From NCBI GenBank assembly GCA_029565065.1, contig JAKQOW010000011.1:44786-108785 (forward strand): a stretch of DNA of 64,000 nucleotides, in the 5' to 3' direction. Position numbers and translations under genes: made by a program. Below, piece after piece: positions 26,670 through 35,956 of the stretch. Within the stretch, counting starts at the first letter, position 1, and each line of letters opens with the position of its first letter. Below the pieces are notes generated by a model. The model worked only from the letters and a program-made list of their open reading frames with translations. It did not search any database and was not told the DNA's origin. Origin of the DNA: Acidobacteriota bacterium. GTDB lineage: Bacteria > Acidobacteriota > JAAYUB01.

Positions 26670-27669
26670 GATCCGTCTCCTCGTTGGAATCTGCCGTCAG
26701 GAACAGTTCGTCGGCGCGGGCCAGCAGCCAGCGGGCACGGCGTTGCGCAACCAGGTTGGCCAGCCGCCACTCGGGCCGGGCGTCGACATCGACCGCCAGC
26801 GCCTGCTCCAGCAGGGACCGGAACTCGGCCAGGTTCTGCGTCTGCACGCTGACCGCCTCGGCCAGCGAGACAAACGGTCCGGCCTGCTGGCCGCCGGATA
26901 ACCGCCGTGCGCTCTCGAAGTGCAGCCGGGCGTCGGCTTCGGGGCTCCGTCCGCCGGCGGCGCGGCCCATGGCGAAGGTGATCATGAACGCCTGCAGACT
27001 GCCCTCTCCGTAGTCCGGATCCAAAGCCAGCGCCCGGTCCATCATCGCCTCGACGATGGGCAAGTCGGCCACCAGGTCCGGGTCGTCCTTGCCCAGGGAG
27101 ATGGCGGCGGCCCAGGCGGCGCCGGTCCAGTAGAGCAGGGGGACGTCCGCGGCGCGGGCCTGCCGGACCGCGGCTTTCGGATCGCGCCGGAGGGCGTCGG
27201 CGAAGCCGGGGTGGGCCGCGTCGAATCCGCGCAGACCGTAATTGCGCGCCCGCAGGTAGAGTTTCCGGGCGCGCAGGCGCATGGCGGTGGCGGCGGCGAA
27301 ATCGGCATCCTCGAGTTCATCGGCATCCTGCTGGACGAACGCATAGGCATATTGGGTGAATCCGCTGGCGGCCGCCAGGAGCAGCCCCTTGTGACGGGGG
27401 CTTTCAGCCAGCAGGCTCTCGATGAGCTTCAGGCTGAAGGGCACCGCCGCTTTCACCAGTTCAGGATCCTCGTCGGCGGCGAATGTTTCACCGCCGCCCG
27501 CCAGCGCGTCGCCGAGGCGGTTCACCGCCATTTTCTTGACGGAACAGGCCGGACCGAGCCCCGCGGCGATGAGCACGATCAGCAGCACGGCCGCCAGTGG
27601 CGAGCGGGCGGCGGCGGGGGCGTCGTCGCAGGCGACAGCACGACAGGAGGCGGCTTGGTTGGATGACAC
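26662..27669 (-). CDS. TRAP-associated TPR lipoprotein (TatT component)
   Basis: A 335-residue protein with an N-terminal hydrophobic segment ending in a lipobox-like GPACS near residue 42. The rest is helical and repeat-like, with ASGFTQYAYAFVQQDADELE, YWTGAAWAAAISLGKDD and MMDRALALDPDYGEGS, matching the TatT family known from spirochaete TatPT-TRAP systems. TatT forms a trimer that docks with the P-component and is thought to hand ligand, possibly hydrophobic, to the transporter. Its place as first gene of the TRAP operon fits. The 120-base gap upstream probably holds the operon promoter. Confidence 0.87.
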   Translation of the reverse strand: MSSNQAASCRAVACDDAPAAARSPLAAVLLIVLIAAGLGPACSVKKMAVNRLGDALAGGGETFAADEDPELVKAAVPFSLKLIESLLAESPRHKGLLLAAASGFTQYAYAFVQQDADELEDADFAAATAMRLRARKLYLRARNYGLRGFDAAHPGFADALRRDPKAAVRQARAADVPLLYWTGAAWAAAISLGKDDPDLVADLPIVEAMMDRALALDPDYGEGSLQAFMITFAMGRAAGGRSPEADARLHFESARRLSGGQQAGPFVSLAEAVSVQTQNLAEFRSLLEQALAVDVDARPEWRLANLVAQRRARWLLARADELFLTADSNEETDHE

Positions 27670-27789
27670 GATCGACTCCTTAAGGTACCGGGGACGCGGA
27701 TGGGAGACCGGCCCAACAGGCCATGCTACCTTGAGGTGGGTGTTTTTTCAACTTCAATCCAATGGGATGTCGCGGGAAGCGGCTCCGGT

Positions 27790-28215
27790 CTATTCCAGGT
27801 CCGGCGGCGGTTTGCGGCGGATGGTTTTTACAGCGGACCGGCGACGTTTGTCATCCTGACGACGGCGCCGAGCCGCCGTTGGGATGGCCGTGGCGATGCG
27901 CGGGGGATCCTCGCGCAGGGCCGCCTGTAGGAGGCGGACCAGGCGGGCCAGCGCCCGGTCGCGGTTGGTCTTCTGGCTGCGGGTATCCTGCGCCGAAACA
28001 AACAGGACGCCGTCGCGGCTCATTCGGCTGGCCAGCCGCTCCTGAATCCGCCGCCGGGCCGCCTCCGACAGACTGGCGGAAGCAGCGACATCCAGGCGGA
28101 CGGTCACGCGGGTGCTGGCCTTGTTCACGTGCTGACCGCCCGGCCCGCTGCTCGGCGTGGCCGTGAACGTCAGCTCGGCGTCGTCCAGGAACACATCGTC
28201 GGAAAGTTGGATCAT
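27790..28215 (-). CDS. arfB: Alternative ribosome-rescue factor ArfB (YaeJ-type peptidyl-tRNA hydrolase)
   Basis: A 141-residue class-I release-factor-like protein with the catalytic GGQ in SSGPGGQHVNKAST. It lacks the codon-recognition domains and ends in a basic tail (RRRRQDDKRRRSAVKTIRRK) that in ArfB threads into the empty mRNA channel of stalled ribosomes. It frees ribosomes stalled on non-stop mRNA. It stands alone, 50 bases downstream of the protease gene. Confidence 0.92.
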   Translation of the reverse strand: MIQLSDDVFLDDAELTFTATPSSGPGGQHVNKASTRVTVRLDVAASASLSEAARRRIQERLASRMSRDGVLFVSAQDTRSQKTNRDRALARLVRLLQAALREDPPRIATAIPTAARRRRQDDKRRRSAVKTIRRKPPPDLE

Positions 28216-28265
28216 GGCGCGTACCGGTTCAGAACGTGCCCGTCATCCTCCCGTGGCGCGGGAGG

Positions 28266-31200
28266 CTACTCGGTGGCGATCCCCGCATAACCGCCCAGCC
28301 GGTTGAAGTCGGGGGACACGAACAGCAATTGACCGATGACAGGCTGGTCGGCGCTGACCCGCAGCCAGACGGGCGTGGACGGCGCGTCCGGGAACAGGTC
28401 GTCCACCGCCAGAAGGAACTGGCTGCCGGCCGCCAGGGGTCCCGACCGGACGCCCATGAGCGTGCCGTCCCGGTCATATCCGCTCACGGCGAACGTGCCG
28501 TCCAGTCCGGCGAGACTGGTCAGGCGGAGAACACCGGTCCAGCCGGCCTCGTCCGGAATCATGGGAAAAATCAGGCCGTAACTCCCCCACGGGCAGGCGG
28601 GCGCCCCGTCGAACAGGTATGGCTCCGCCAGGCCCGGACGGGTCATGTACAGCGAGAATCCGGTCAGGGGAACGTCGGCGCCGACGCGCAGGCAGGCGGC
28701 ACCGGGGATCTCCGCCTGTCCGAACAGGACCGGAAGTTCACGTGTGATCTGTTCGCCGGGCGCAGCCGGCCAGGCGGCTTCGGCCAGCACCAGGCCGCCG
28801 GCATCCTGGATGAACGTGTGTGCGGTGACCGGGTCCGCGCCCGAGACGGAGAACGTGACACCGGTATAGTACCGCGCGGGATCGGGCACCGCGCCATAGA
28901 ACAGGCGGTACGGCCAGTCCGTCTGGCCGGACGGCAGCGGCGCGACCCGGATCTGTCGGCTGTACGCCGAGAAGGTGCCGATGCCGTCGACGGCTTTCAT
29001 GAGAAACGTGTAAGTGCGGCCGGTTTCCAGTCCCGTAACTGTGAAGGCGGTCGATTCGGTCTCACCGACCTCGGTGGTGTACATCCCGTTCTTCCGGTAG
29101 ATCACGTAATGAACGCCGGGCTGGCCATTGGCATCCCACCGCAGGCGTACGGCGGTGTCGGAGATGCCCCAGCCCTGGAATCCCGTGGGCTTGGCTACCG
29201 AATCCGCCGCCGGCGGGATGTCCCGGAGCAGCGGCGGGCCGGTCAGCGGCGTCATCAGGACAGCCGGCAAACCGGCCAAACCCTGGTCCACGAACGAGCC
29301 GAACAACTCGAAGCCCACCAGCTCCCGCTCGGCGGACACGGCCACGAATCGAATGAGGATCGGCTCTACGTCCGGGAAGATGCCGTCGAGCAGCCGGACA
29401 TATTTGCCGCGGGCGGGGATGACCACATCGATCGCCGCCAGCTCGTCGCCCGATTCCGCCAGCGCGATCAGCCGGGCGGTCACCGCCGCCGAACCCGGAT
29501 TGACGAGCGTCAGGCCGGTGTAATAGATGTCGGAGATATACACGAACGGAAAGACGAGCGCCGTGTCCCCCCCGCGGAGGAGGGGCATGGTGACGAGGCT
29601 CTGGCCGTCGTCGGTGCCGAACACGGTGACACCCTCGATCCGGGGCGCATCGGCGACCAGCACCCAGAAGTCAGTCGCCGCGGGTATTCCGGGAAACAGG
29701 GCGTCGGGTGTCAGATCGGCGTGAGCGCGAGCCGGCAGCTCATGAAGCGTGGCGGTGGCCAGGTGGGTGCCGTCGGCGGCCAGCGCGTACAGATGGGGCG
29801 TGACCGGCGTGTCGCCGGTGTTGGTCAGCACGATCTGGCTGGTCCAGCCGGGCAGCCGGGTGACGTGGGCGGCGATGACCTGGCCGGCGGCGTCGGCGGG
29901 CGGCAGCGAAACCAGAACGTCGCCCTCGCAACGTGTCCGTCCGGCCAGCGCGTCCTGCGCCGTGAAGACCCAGTGGTACGTGCCGGCATGCTCATAGATG
30001 TGGACGGTTTCCAGCGTCGCGACGGGATCGCTGCCGTCGCCGAAATCCCACGCCACCTCGTACGGACCTTCGCCGCCGGAGACGGAGGCGCTGAACGTCA
30101 CTTCCAGCGGCGCCACCCCAGCGGCTGGTGCCGCCTGGGCGGCGCAGGCCAGGATGTAGTTGGCCAGGGTGACCGGGATCCAATCACTGCCTCTTAACCC
30201 GTCGGTGTCGGTGGCCGTGGCGCGGATCGTGTGCGTCCCGTCGGCCCAGGCGGTGGTGTCCCAGTCGGCGGCATAGGGGGCGGCGGTGTCGACGCCGATG
30301 GATACGTCGTCGATGAAAAACTCCACCTGGGTCACGCCCACATCGTCGGTGGCGGTGGCCGAGATGGTCACCAGCCCGACGAGCAGGGCGTGCGGGGCGG
30401 GCGCCGTGATCTCCGCCACCGGCGCATGGCCGTCGACCGCATCGATGCCGTCCAACGTGGTGGCGCCGGTGTTGTCGGGATCCAGCCAATCCCGGAGGCG
30501 CTGGGCGGCGGTGGCGCCGTTGTCCCAGGAGAGGGCAAACTTGCCGTAATAATCGGGCTGGTCATTCGGGTCCGCCCCGTTGCACGCGGCGGTGCCGCCG
30601 TGGAGCTGGCCGATGACGCGGTGGAGATCGTCAAACAGCGGGGAACCCGAAGAGCCGGGTTCGGTGGTCCCCAATTCGTACTGGACCGTCTTCCAGTGCG
30701 AATGAGCCGGGGTGCCGCCATAGGTGGTGGATACGGGCGGATCATTATCGAACGTGATCTTCTTGATGTCGCCGCTGGGATGGTGGATGCACACCGTCTG
30801 CGCCGGCGCGGAGTCCACCGCCGACCAGCCGGCGAAATGCACGTGGTAATCCGGCGGCGGGTCTTCGCTGAGTCGGAGCAGGGCGACGTCGGAATCCCAG
30901 TTGTTGGCCAGCAGGGTCGTGCCGGACACCGTGTCCGTCGTCGGCCCGTCGAAGTTGGCGCAGCTGGAGCTCTGATAGTTGAACATGATCACCCACGTCT
31001 CCTCGCCGCCAAGGCAGTGGTTGGCGGTGAGAAAATAGGGTGCGAGGTCGTTGCGGACGTTGTTGACCAGCGCGCCGGAGCAGAGTCGCCAGCCGCCGCC
31101 GGTCAGAATCATGGCCACCGAGCGGATCTGGGCCTCCCAGGCGGCGCCTTCGGGGCACTGCACATTCACGTTGCAGGCGCCCGAGTCGCCGAACGATTTG

Positions 31201-31802
31201 TCCAGCTTGTCGAACACATTTCGGTATCCGTGGATGATCCGGGCGATGGTGATGCGGCCGGGCTGTGCGACGCCCGGCGGTTCGTGATACTCCAGGGTGC
31301 ACGCGTCGCCCCGGGTGGGTCCGGTGGCGAATTTCCCGTGCGGTTTGTTGTTGCGATGGGTAAAGGCGCCGAGCACCGAACTCTCATCGTCGTTGTACAG
31401 GAAGAAGCGGGCGCCGCGGGGCAGCCAGAACGCGTCGTAGACCAGGTTGACGGAATGGGCGCCGGGGCACACCAGGCGCAACCGCCAGAGGCGGCCGCCA
31501 TCCGGGAGGGACGACCACGTGCCGGCGGAAGTCATGTCCAGGCGCCGCTCGATGGGGTAGCCGAACCGGAATGGCAGGCCCAGTGCCGCCTCCCGGCGAT
31601 CTTCCGCCAGCAGGCCGGGAACATCCACGGGCGGCAGCACGATGGTGTGGATCGCCGGCTGGGTGGACTTCTGGAAACTGTAAGGGAGTCCCCCTTCGCT
31701 GACCTGGGCCGTGAGCGTGGTGGCGATCATCAGCAGACCGGCCGCCACGAGCAAGGTACGGGTGGACCGGGCGGCGACGGGAAGGGTTTTACGGCTGATC
31801 AT
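28266..31802 (-). CDS. Large secreted trypsin-like (lysyl-endopeptidase-type) protease with Ig, PKD and Fn3-like modules
   Basis: A 1178-residue exported protein: Sec signal (LLVAAGLLMIATTLTAQ), a propeptide-like region to about 200, then an S1 protease domain with His262 (LTANHC), Asp305 (WDSDVALLRL) and Ser385 (PGSSGSPLFD). The Cys-containing entry block SGACNVNVQCPEG and the CSGALVNN block match Achromobacter-type lysyl endopeptidases. Downstream come an Ig-like module (VAEITAPAPHALLVGLVTI, TDTDG), a PKD module (VAWDFGDGSDPVATLETVH), two repeats of a beta-rich module found in surface proteins, and an Fn3-like stretch (VRLRWDANGQPGVHYVIY). CAGGAG precedes the ATG. It probably degrades extracellular protein; the tail may bind polymers or the cell surface. 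Confidence 0.88.
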   Translation of the reverse strand: MISRKTLPVAARSTRTLLVAAGLLMIATTLTAQVSEGGLPYSFQKSTQPAIHTIVLPPVDVPGLLAEDRREAALGLPFRFGYPIERRLDMTSAGTWSSLPDGGRLWRLRLVCPGAHSVNLVYDAFWLPRGARFFLYNDDESSVLGAFTHRNNKPHGKFATGPTRGDACTLEYHEPPGVAQPGRITIARIIHGYRNVFDKLDKSFGDSGACNVNVQCPEGAAWEAQIRSVAMILTGGGWRLCSGALVNNVRNDLAPYFLTANHCLGGEETWVIMFNYQSSSCANFDGPTTDTVSGTTLLANNWDSDVALLRLSEDPPPDYHVHFAGWSAVDSAPAQTVCIHHPSGDIKKITFDNDPPVSTTYGGTPAHSHWKTVQYELGTTEPGSSGSPLFDDLHRVIGQLHGGTAACNGADPNDQPDYYGKFALSWDNGATAAQRLRDWLDPDNTGATTLDGIDAVDGHAPVAEITAPAPHALLVGLVTISATATDDVGVTQVEFFIDDVSIGVDTAAPYAADWDTTAWADGTHTIRATATDTDGLRGSDWIPVTLANYILACAAQAAPAAGVAPLEVTFSASVSGGEGPYEVAWDFGDGSDPVATLETVHIYEHAGTYHWVFTAQDALAGRTRCEGDVLVSLPPADAAGQVIAAHVTRLPGWTSQIVLTNTGDTPVTPHLYALAADGTHLATATLHELPARAHADLTPDALFPGIPAATDFWVLVADAPRIEGVTVFGTDDGQSLVTMPLLRGGDTALVFPFVYISDIYYTGLTLVNPGSAAVTARLIALAESGDELAAIDVVIPARGKYVRLLDGIFPDVEPILIRFVAVSAERELVGFELFGSFVDQGLAGLPAVLMTPLTGPPLLRDIPPAADSVAKPTGFQGWGISDTAVRLRWDANGQPGVHYVIYRKNGMYTTEVGETESTAFTVTGLETGRTYTFLMKAVDGIGTFSAYSRQIRVAPLPSGQTDWPYRLFYGAVPDPARYYTGVTFSVSGADPVTAHTFIQDAGGLVLAEAAWPAAPGEQITRELPVLFGQAEIPGAACLRVGADVPLTGFSLYMTRPGLAEPYLFDGAPACPWGSYGLIFPMIPDEAGWTGVLRLTSLAGLDGTFAVSGYDRDGTLMGVRSGPLAAGSQFLLAVDDLFPDAPSTPVWLRVSADQPVIGQLLFVSPDFNRLGGYAGIATE

Positions 31803-31914
31803 GCGACGGCTCCTGAACGGGCGATCGGCGCGGCAGCGCGAGCCGTATTATAGCACGGCCGAACGGACACGACCGGGCGTGCGGCGGTCCGCGGCCGATG
31901 GCCGGCGGGCGGAA

Positions 31915-33753
31915 TCAGCGGCGCGGGAGGGATCGGGCCCCGTCCGGACCATCCTTCTCGAGGGGCGGAAAGGGGATGTGGACGATTCCTATGACCGGAA
32001 CCGCGCCGCCGTCCGGCGTGCGGGTGGGCTCGAAACGCCAATAGCGGGTCATTTCGGTATAAATCAGCGCCACGTTGGGGGGGCATGACGACGGCTGGGG
32101 CGTGGCCCGGGCAACTGCGCCGGTCTCGTCCACCAGCAACTCGATTGGGATCAGACAACTGATTTTGACAAACCGGGTGAGCGAGCGGATGCGCTGCCGC
32201 ACGTGGGGCGGCGGCGAATATTCGCGCAGCCGGGCCCGCAATTCCGGCTCGCTGAGGCGCAGGGGCTCGCGCTGCGCGGAAGCTGTCGCCGGCGCCGGGG
32301 CGGTGTCGGTCGCGGGAGTGACGGGCGGCGGTGCGGCCGGCTGGGTGGGACTCCCGGTCGGAGCCGTGACCGGCGCCGAAGCCTTGGCCGTCATGTCCGG
32401 TGTGCGGTTGGTTGAAGGCGTCGCCGGGCGAATCGGATCGGCCGTCGCCGAGGCGTCTGGCGGCGGCGGAGCGGGTTTGGCGTCGGCGCCGGCCGCCGGT
32501 GCCACCGGCTGCGATCCGGCCGCGGGCGAGGCGACAACGGGTGTGGTGGACTGCCCGGAGTCGTCGGGAGCCGGCTGGAACATCCAATAGCCGATCACCG
32601 CGGCGACGGCCAGGAGCGCCGCCGCGGCGATGCCGGCCGCGAGCGGCACCCATGACCGGCGAATCTTCGCCGGTGGCGGCGGGGCGATGGCCAGAGTGAC
32701 GGACGAACCCGTGTCGGCGACGCTTCCAGACACCTTCGCAGGAGCCGGAATGGCCAGCGTGGGATCGGATTCGGCCGCCGGTGCGACGGTCAATCCCCGC
32801 AACTGCGACTGGAATTCGGCGATGGACCGGGGCCGGGACGCCGGCTCGGTGGCCAGCGCCCGCAGAATGGCCCGGCAGAAATGCGGCGACAGGCCGGGCT
32901 GGGTCGTGTCCGGCGGCATCAGCGTGTCGCCTTTTTCCCGCTCCAGGGCATCGGGCGGAACCTGGCGGGTGACCATGTAATAGAGCGTGGCCGCGCAGGC
33001 GTAGATATCGGTCCACGGTCCCTGCTCGCCACGCCGATGGTACTGTTCGTACGGGGCGAATCCGGGCGTCAGAATGACCGACAGGCTCCGGCTCTTCTCC
33101 CCCATCGCCAGACGGGCGGCGCCGAAATCGAGCAGGATCGGCTGCCGGGCGGCGGTCAGGTAGATGTTCTGGGGCTTGATGTCCCGGTGCAGGAAGCCCT
33201 GGCTGTGAACGACGCCGACTCCGTCGAGGATGGGCATCATCATGTCCAGCGCCTGCTGCTCGGTGAGCGGCCGATCCAGCCGCTCGAGGAATTCGGCGAG
33301 CGAGATCCCCTCGATGTAATCCATGACTAGATAGGCTGTGCCGTTTTCCTGGAAGAATGTACGCACCCGGACCACGCGCGGGTGGTTGAACTTGGCCAGG
33401 GTGCGGGCTTCCTTGAGGAATTGCTCCAGCCCGTAAGTGAAACTTTCGGTGTCGTCCTGGCTGTGCAGGACCACGGTTCGGTGGTCATCGTCGCGACCGG
33501 CCATGTCGCGGGGCAGGTACTCCTTGATCGCGACGCGAGTCTCGAGACTGAGATCGTACCCGAGGTAGGTGATGCCGAACCCGCCGGGGCGGCCCAGGAC
33601 GCGGCCGACGAGGTAATTGTCCCGCAGCAGGGAACGCGGCGGCAGGGCAATGGGGCTGATTCGGGAGCGTTCATCGTAACCGCAGGCGGGGCAAAGCGGC
33701 GCCGTACCCTTTTCATGAAAGCAGCCGGGACAGTAGCTTTCGTTCGTGCCCAT
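31915..33753 (-). CDS. Membrane Ser/Thr protein kinase with N-terminal zinc ribbon and C-terminal TonB-like domain
   Basis: About 612 residues, started at the ATG 33753, which has GGGAGAGG upstream and is followed directly by a zinc ribbon (CPGCF, then CPACGY). The kinase domain has a glycine-rich loop (VGRVLGRPGGFGITYLG), catalytic Lys in VAIKEYL, HRDIKPQN at 189-196 and DFGAAR, so it should be active. A single membrane helix (about residues 370-390) is followed by a Pro/Ala-rich periplasmic linker and a C-terminal domain ending VARATPQPSSCPPNVA and YWRFEPTRTPDGG, typical of TonB C-terminal domains. The kinase would thus be cytoplasmic and the TonB-like domain periplasmic. Its stimulus and substrates are unknown. 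Confidence 0.88.
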   Translation of the reverse strand: MGTNESYCPGCFHEKGTAPLCPACGYDERSRISPIALPPRSLLRDNYLVGRVLGRPGGFGITYLGYDLSLETRVAIKEYLPRDMAGRDDDHRTVVLHSQDDTESFTYGLEQFLKEARTLAKFNHPRVVRVRTFFQENGTAYLVMDYIEGISLAEFLERLDRPLTEQQALDMMMPILDGVGVVHSQGFLHRDIKPQNIYLTAARQPILLDFGAARLAMGEKSRSLSVILTPGFAPYEQYHRRGEQGPWTDIYACAATLYYMVTRQVPPDALEREKGDTLMPPDTTQPGLSPHFCRAILRALATEPASRPRSIAEFQSQLRGLTVAPAAESDPTLAIPAPAKVSGSVADTGSSVTLAIAPPPPAKIRRSWVPLAAGIAAAALLAVAAVIGYWMFQPAPDDSGQSTTPVVASPAAGSQPVAPAAGADAKPAPPPPDASATADPIRPATPSTNRTPDMTAKASAPVTAPTGSPTQPAAPPPVTPATDTAPAPATASAQREPLRLSEPELRARLREYSPPPHVRQRIRSLTRFVKISCLIPIELLVDETGAVARATPQPSSCPPNVALIYTEMTRYWRFEPTRTPDGGAVPVIGIVHIPFPPLEKDGPDGARSLPRR

Positions 33754-34017
33754 GAACCTCTCCCGGACGGGCGAATCCGCTCCGGCCCGCCGCATCACCG
33801 CGGTGCGATCATGCGCCGGCGACGCCAGCCGGTGGTGACGTCTCCGCCCGGCGCGATTATCGGGACCACCCGTTGCTCCTGAGACGGCGCCACGGGCCGC
33901 AGGCCGGTCATCATCTTAGCACAGAGCATGCGATCCGCATAGGCGCAACCCCGGCGCGCCCGTTCGGTGAAAGGCAGCCGGAGCGGTTGTGTATAATTGA
34001 GGGGATCGGGTTCGGTT
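33754..34017. other. Divergent intergenic region between the kinase gene and hcp
   Basis: This stretch, together with the hcp promoter that follows, separates two divergent genes by about 345 bases. It holds no credible coding sequence. A TATAAT at 33992-33997 on the plus strand is a good -10 hexamer but lacks a convincing -35; it could be a basal hcp promoter that a protein bound at 34018-34031 would block. Confidence 0.4.
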
Positions 34018-34059
34018 TTGACCTAAGTCAAAGTCAATGCTCCGTGGAGCATTTATGAT
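34018..34059 (+). promoter_or_regulatory. hcp promoter with CRP/FNR-type site centred at -41.5
   Basis: TTGACCTAAGTCAA (34018-34031) is an inverted repeat of the TTGAn6TCAA form used by FNR, Dnr/NnrR and HcpR regulators. TATGAT at 34054-34059 predicts a transcription start at about 34066, which places the centre of the site at exactly -41.5, the class II activator position. The neighbouring gene encodes hybrid cluster protein, a classic target of these regulators. Confidence 0.7.
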
Positions 34060-34098
34060 GTGCCCCGGAAGCGAGACATTACAAGAGCGGAGGCGAAA

Positions 34099-35763
34099 AT
34101 GAGTATGTTTTGTTATCAGTGTGAACAGACGGCTCAGGGCAGCGGGTGCACCAAGGCCGGCGTGTGCGGCAAGGATGCGGATACCGCCACCTTGCAGGAT
34201 CTGCTGCTTCATGTCACCAAGGGACTGGCCATGTGCGCCCACCGGCTCCGGCTGCTCGGGGTGCGTGACCGGCAGTACGATTTGGCGGTTGTCGAGGCGT
34301 TGTTCACCACCGTGACCAACGTCAACTTCGATCCGGCGCGGCTGGAATCCATGATCCGGAAAGTCGCCGGATTGCGGGACCGGGCCCGGGACGCGTACGC
34401 GGCGGCCTGCCAGCAGGCCGGCCGGACACCCGAGAAACTGGGCGATCCGGCGCACCTGGCCCTTGCCGCCAGCCGCGGCGAGCTGCTCCAGCAGGGGGCG
34501 CAGATCGGCATCCAGCGCCGGCTGGGCGCCCGGAGCCAGGATCTGGTGGGGATCGAGGAACTCATCACCTACGGCCTGAAAGGCATGGCGGCTTACGCCG
34601 ATCACGCGTTGATCCTGGGCCAGGAGGACGAGGCGGTTTTCGCCTTCTTCCACGAGGCGCTGGATGCGCTGACCCGGCCGGACCCGAAGACCGATGCGCT
34701 GCTGGCGCTGGCGCTGCGGGTGGGCGAGGTCAACATCCGGGTCATGGAGCTCCTGGATGCGGCCAACACCGGCGCGTACGGCCACCCCGAACCCACCCGG
34801 GTGCGCATCCACCCGCTCAAAGGCAAGGCGATTCTGGTGTCCGGCCACGATCTCAAGGATTTGGACGCCCTGCTGCAGCAAACCGCGGGGACGGGGATCC
34901 GCGTGTACACCCACGGCGAAATGCTGCCGGCGCTGGCCTACCCCGGCTTGAAAAAATACCCGCACCTGGCGGGCAATTACGGCGGCGCCTGGCAGGACCA
35001 GCGGCAGGAATTCGATGCCTTCCCGGGTGCCATCCTGATGACCACCAACTGCATCCAGAAACCGAAGGACACCTACAGCAACCGTATTTTCACATCCGGG
35101 CTGGTGGCGTGGCCCGGCGTGACCCACATCGCCGATCGGAACTTCGCGCCGGTCATTGCGGCGGCCCAGGCGGCGCCCGGTTTTGCGGCGGACGGACCCG
35201 ACGACACCATCTGGGTGGGTTTCGGCCACCACACCGTGCTCGGCGTGGCGGACAAGGTGATCGATGCCGTCCAGAAGGGCGCCATCCGACACTTTTTCCT
35301 CATCGGCGGTTGCGACGGCGCCAAGTCCGGGCGGAACTACTACACCGAGTTCGCCCAGTCGGTGCCGAAGGATTGCATGATCCTCACCCTGGCCTGCGGC
35401 AAGTACCGGTTCAACAAGCTGGAGTTCGGGGACATCGGCGGCATCCCGCGCCTGCTCGATGTGGGTCAGTGCAACGATGCGTTCTCCGCGGTCAAGATCG
35501 CCGGCGCGCTGGCGGCGGCCTTCAAGACGGACGTGAACGGCTTGCCGCTGTCCCTGATCCTGTCCTGGTACGAGCAGAAGGCCGTGGTGATCCTGCTGTC
35601 GCTGCTGCACCTGGGCATCCGCAACATCCGCCTGGGCCCGACGCTGCCCGCCTTCGTGACGCCGGATGTTCTCCAGGTTCTGGTGGACAAATTCGCCATC
35701 CGCCCCATCGGGACCGTGGAAGAAGACCTGGCTGCGATTCTGGGCGCGGCGCCGACGGCCTAG
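34099..35763 (+). CDS. hcp: Hybrid cluster protein / hydroxylamine reductase
   Basis: A 554-residue cytoplasmic Fe-S/oxo protein. The ATG at 34099 follows GCGGAGG and gives the usual N-terminus MSMFCYQCEQTAQGSGC with the four clustered Cys of the cubane (CYQC, C in GSGC, C in GVCGK). Later Cys and Glu ligands of the hybrid cluster are in GHDLKDLDALL, TTNCIQKPKDTYSNRIF and GGCDGAKSGRNYYTEFA blocks. Hcp acts on NO or hydroxylamine under anoxic nitrosative stress. It is monocistronic, between a CRP/FNR-type promoter and a strong terminator. No hcr reductase gene is adjacent. Confidence 0.95.
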   Translation: MSMFCYQCEQTAQGSGCTKAGVCGKDADTATLQDLLLHVTKGLAMCAHRLRLLGVRDRQYDLAVVEALFTTVTNVNFDPARLESMIRKVAGLRDRARDAYAAACQQAGRTPEKLGDPAHLALAASRGELLQQGAQIGIQRRLGARSQDLVGIEELITYGLKGMAAYADHALILGQEDEAVFAFFHEALDALTRPDPKTDALLALALRVGEVNIRVMELLDAANTGAYGHPEPTRVRIHPLKGKAILVSGHDLKDLDALLQQTAGTGIRVYTHGEMLPALAYPGLKKYPHLAGNYGGAWQDQRQEFDAFPGAILMTTNCIQKPKDTYSNRIFTSGLVAWPGVTHIADRNFAPVIAAAQAAPGFAADGPDDTIWVGFGHHTVLGVADKVIDAVQKGAIRHFFLIGGCDGAKSGRNYYTEFAQSVPKDCMILTLACGKYRFNKLEFGDIGGIPRLLDVGQCNDAFSAVKIAGALAAAFKTDVNGLPLSLILSWYEQKAVVILLSLLHLGIRNIRLGPTLPAFVTPDVLQVLVDKFAIRPIGTVEEDLAAILGAAPTA

Positions 35764-35825
35764 CACTCAGACACGGGTACATCCGGTCCCGGCCCATTCG
35801 GACGGGAGCGGGCATCCGCACTCCA

Positions 35826-35855
35826 CCGCCGGGGTTGTCCCCGGCGGTTTTTTTT
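35826..35855 (+). terminator. Rho-independent terminator after hcp
   Basis: CCGCCGGGG (35826-35834), loop TTGT, CCCCGGCGG (35839-35847) and eight T residues form a textbook intrinsic terminator about 60 bases after the hcp stop codon. Confidence 0.95.
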
Positions 35856-35864
35856 GAAAATGAT

Positions 35865-35892
35865 TGCCTCGCCTGACCATCATCGCTATCAT
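35865..35892 (+). promoter_or_regulatory. Candidate promoter for gatE-gatD
   Basis: TTGCCT (35865-35870), a 16-base spacer and TATCAT (35887-35892) follow the hcp terminator, predicting a start near 35899 and a leader of about 58 bases before the gatE ATG. The terminator just upstream means that gatED needs its own promoter. Confidence 0.45.
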
Positions 35893-35956
35893 GACTGGGT
35901 GTGCACGACTCGGCCTGCCCCATGCGTTTCCGGATTCCAACCAGGGAGATACGGTC

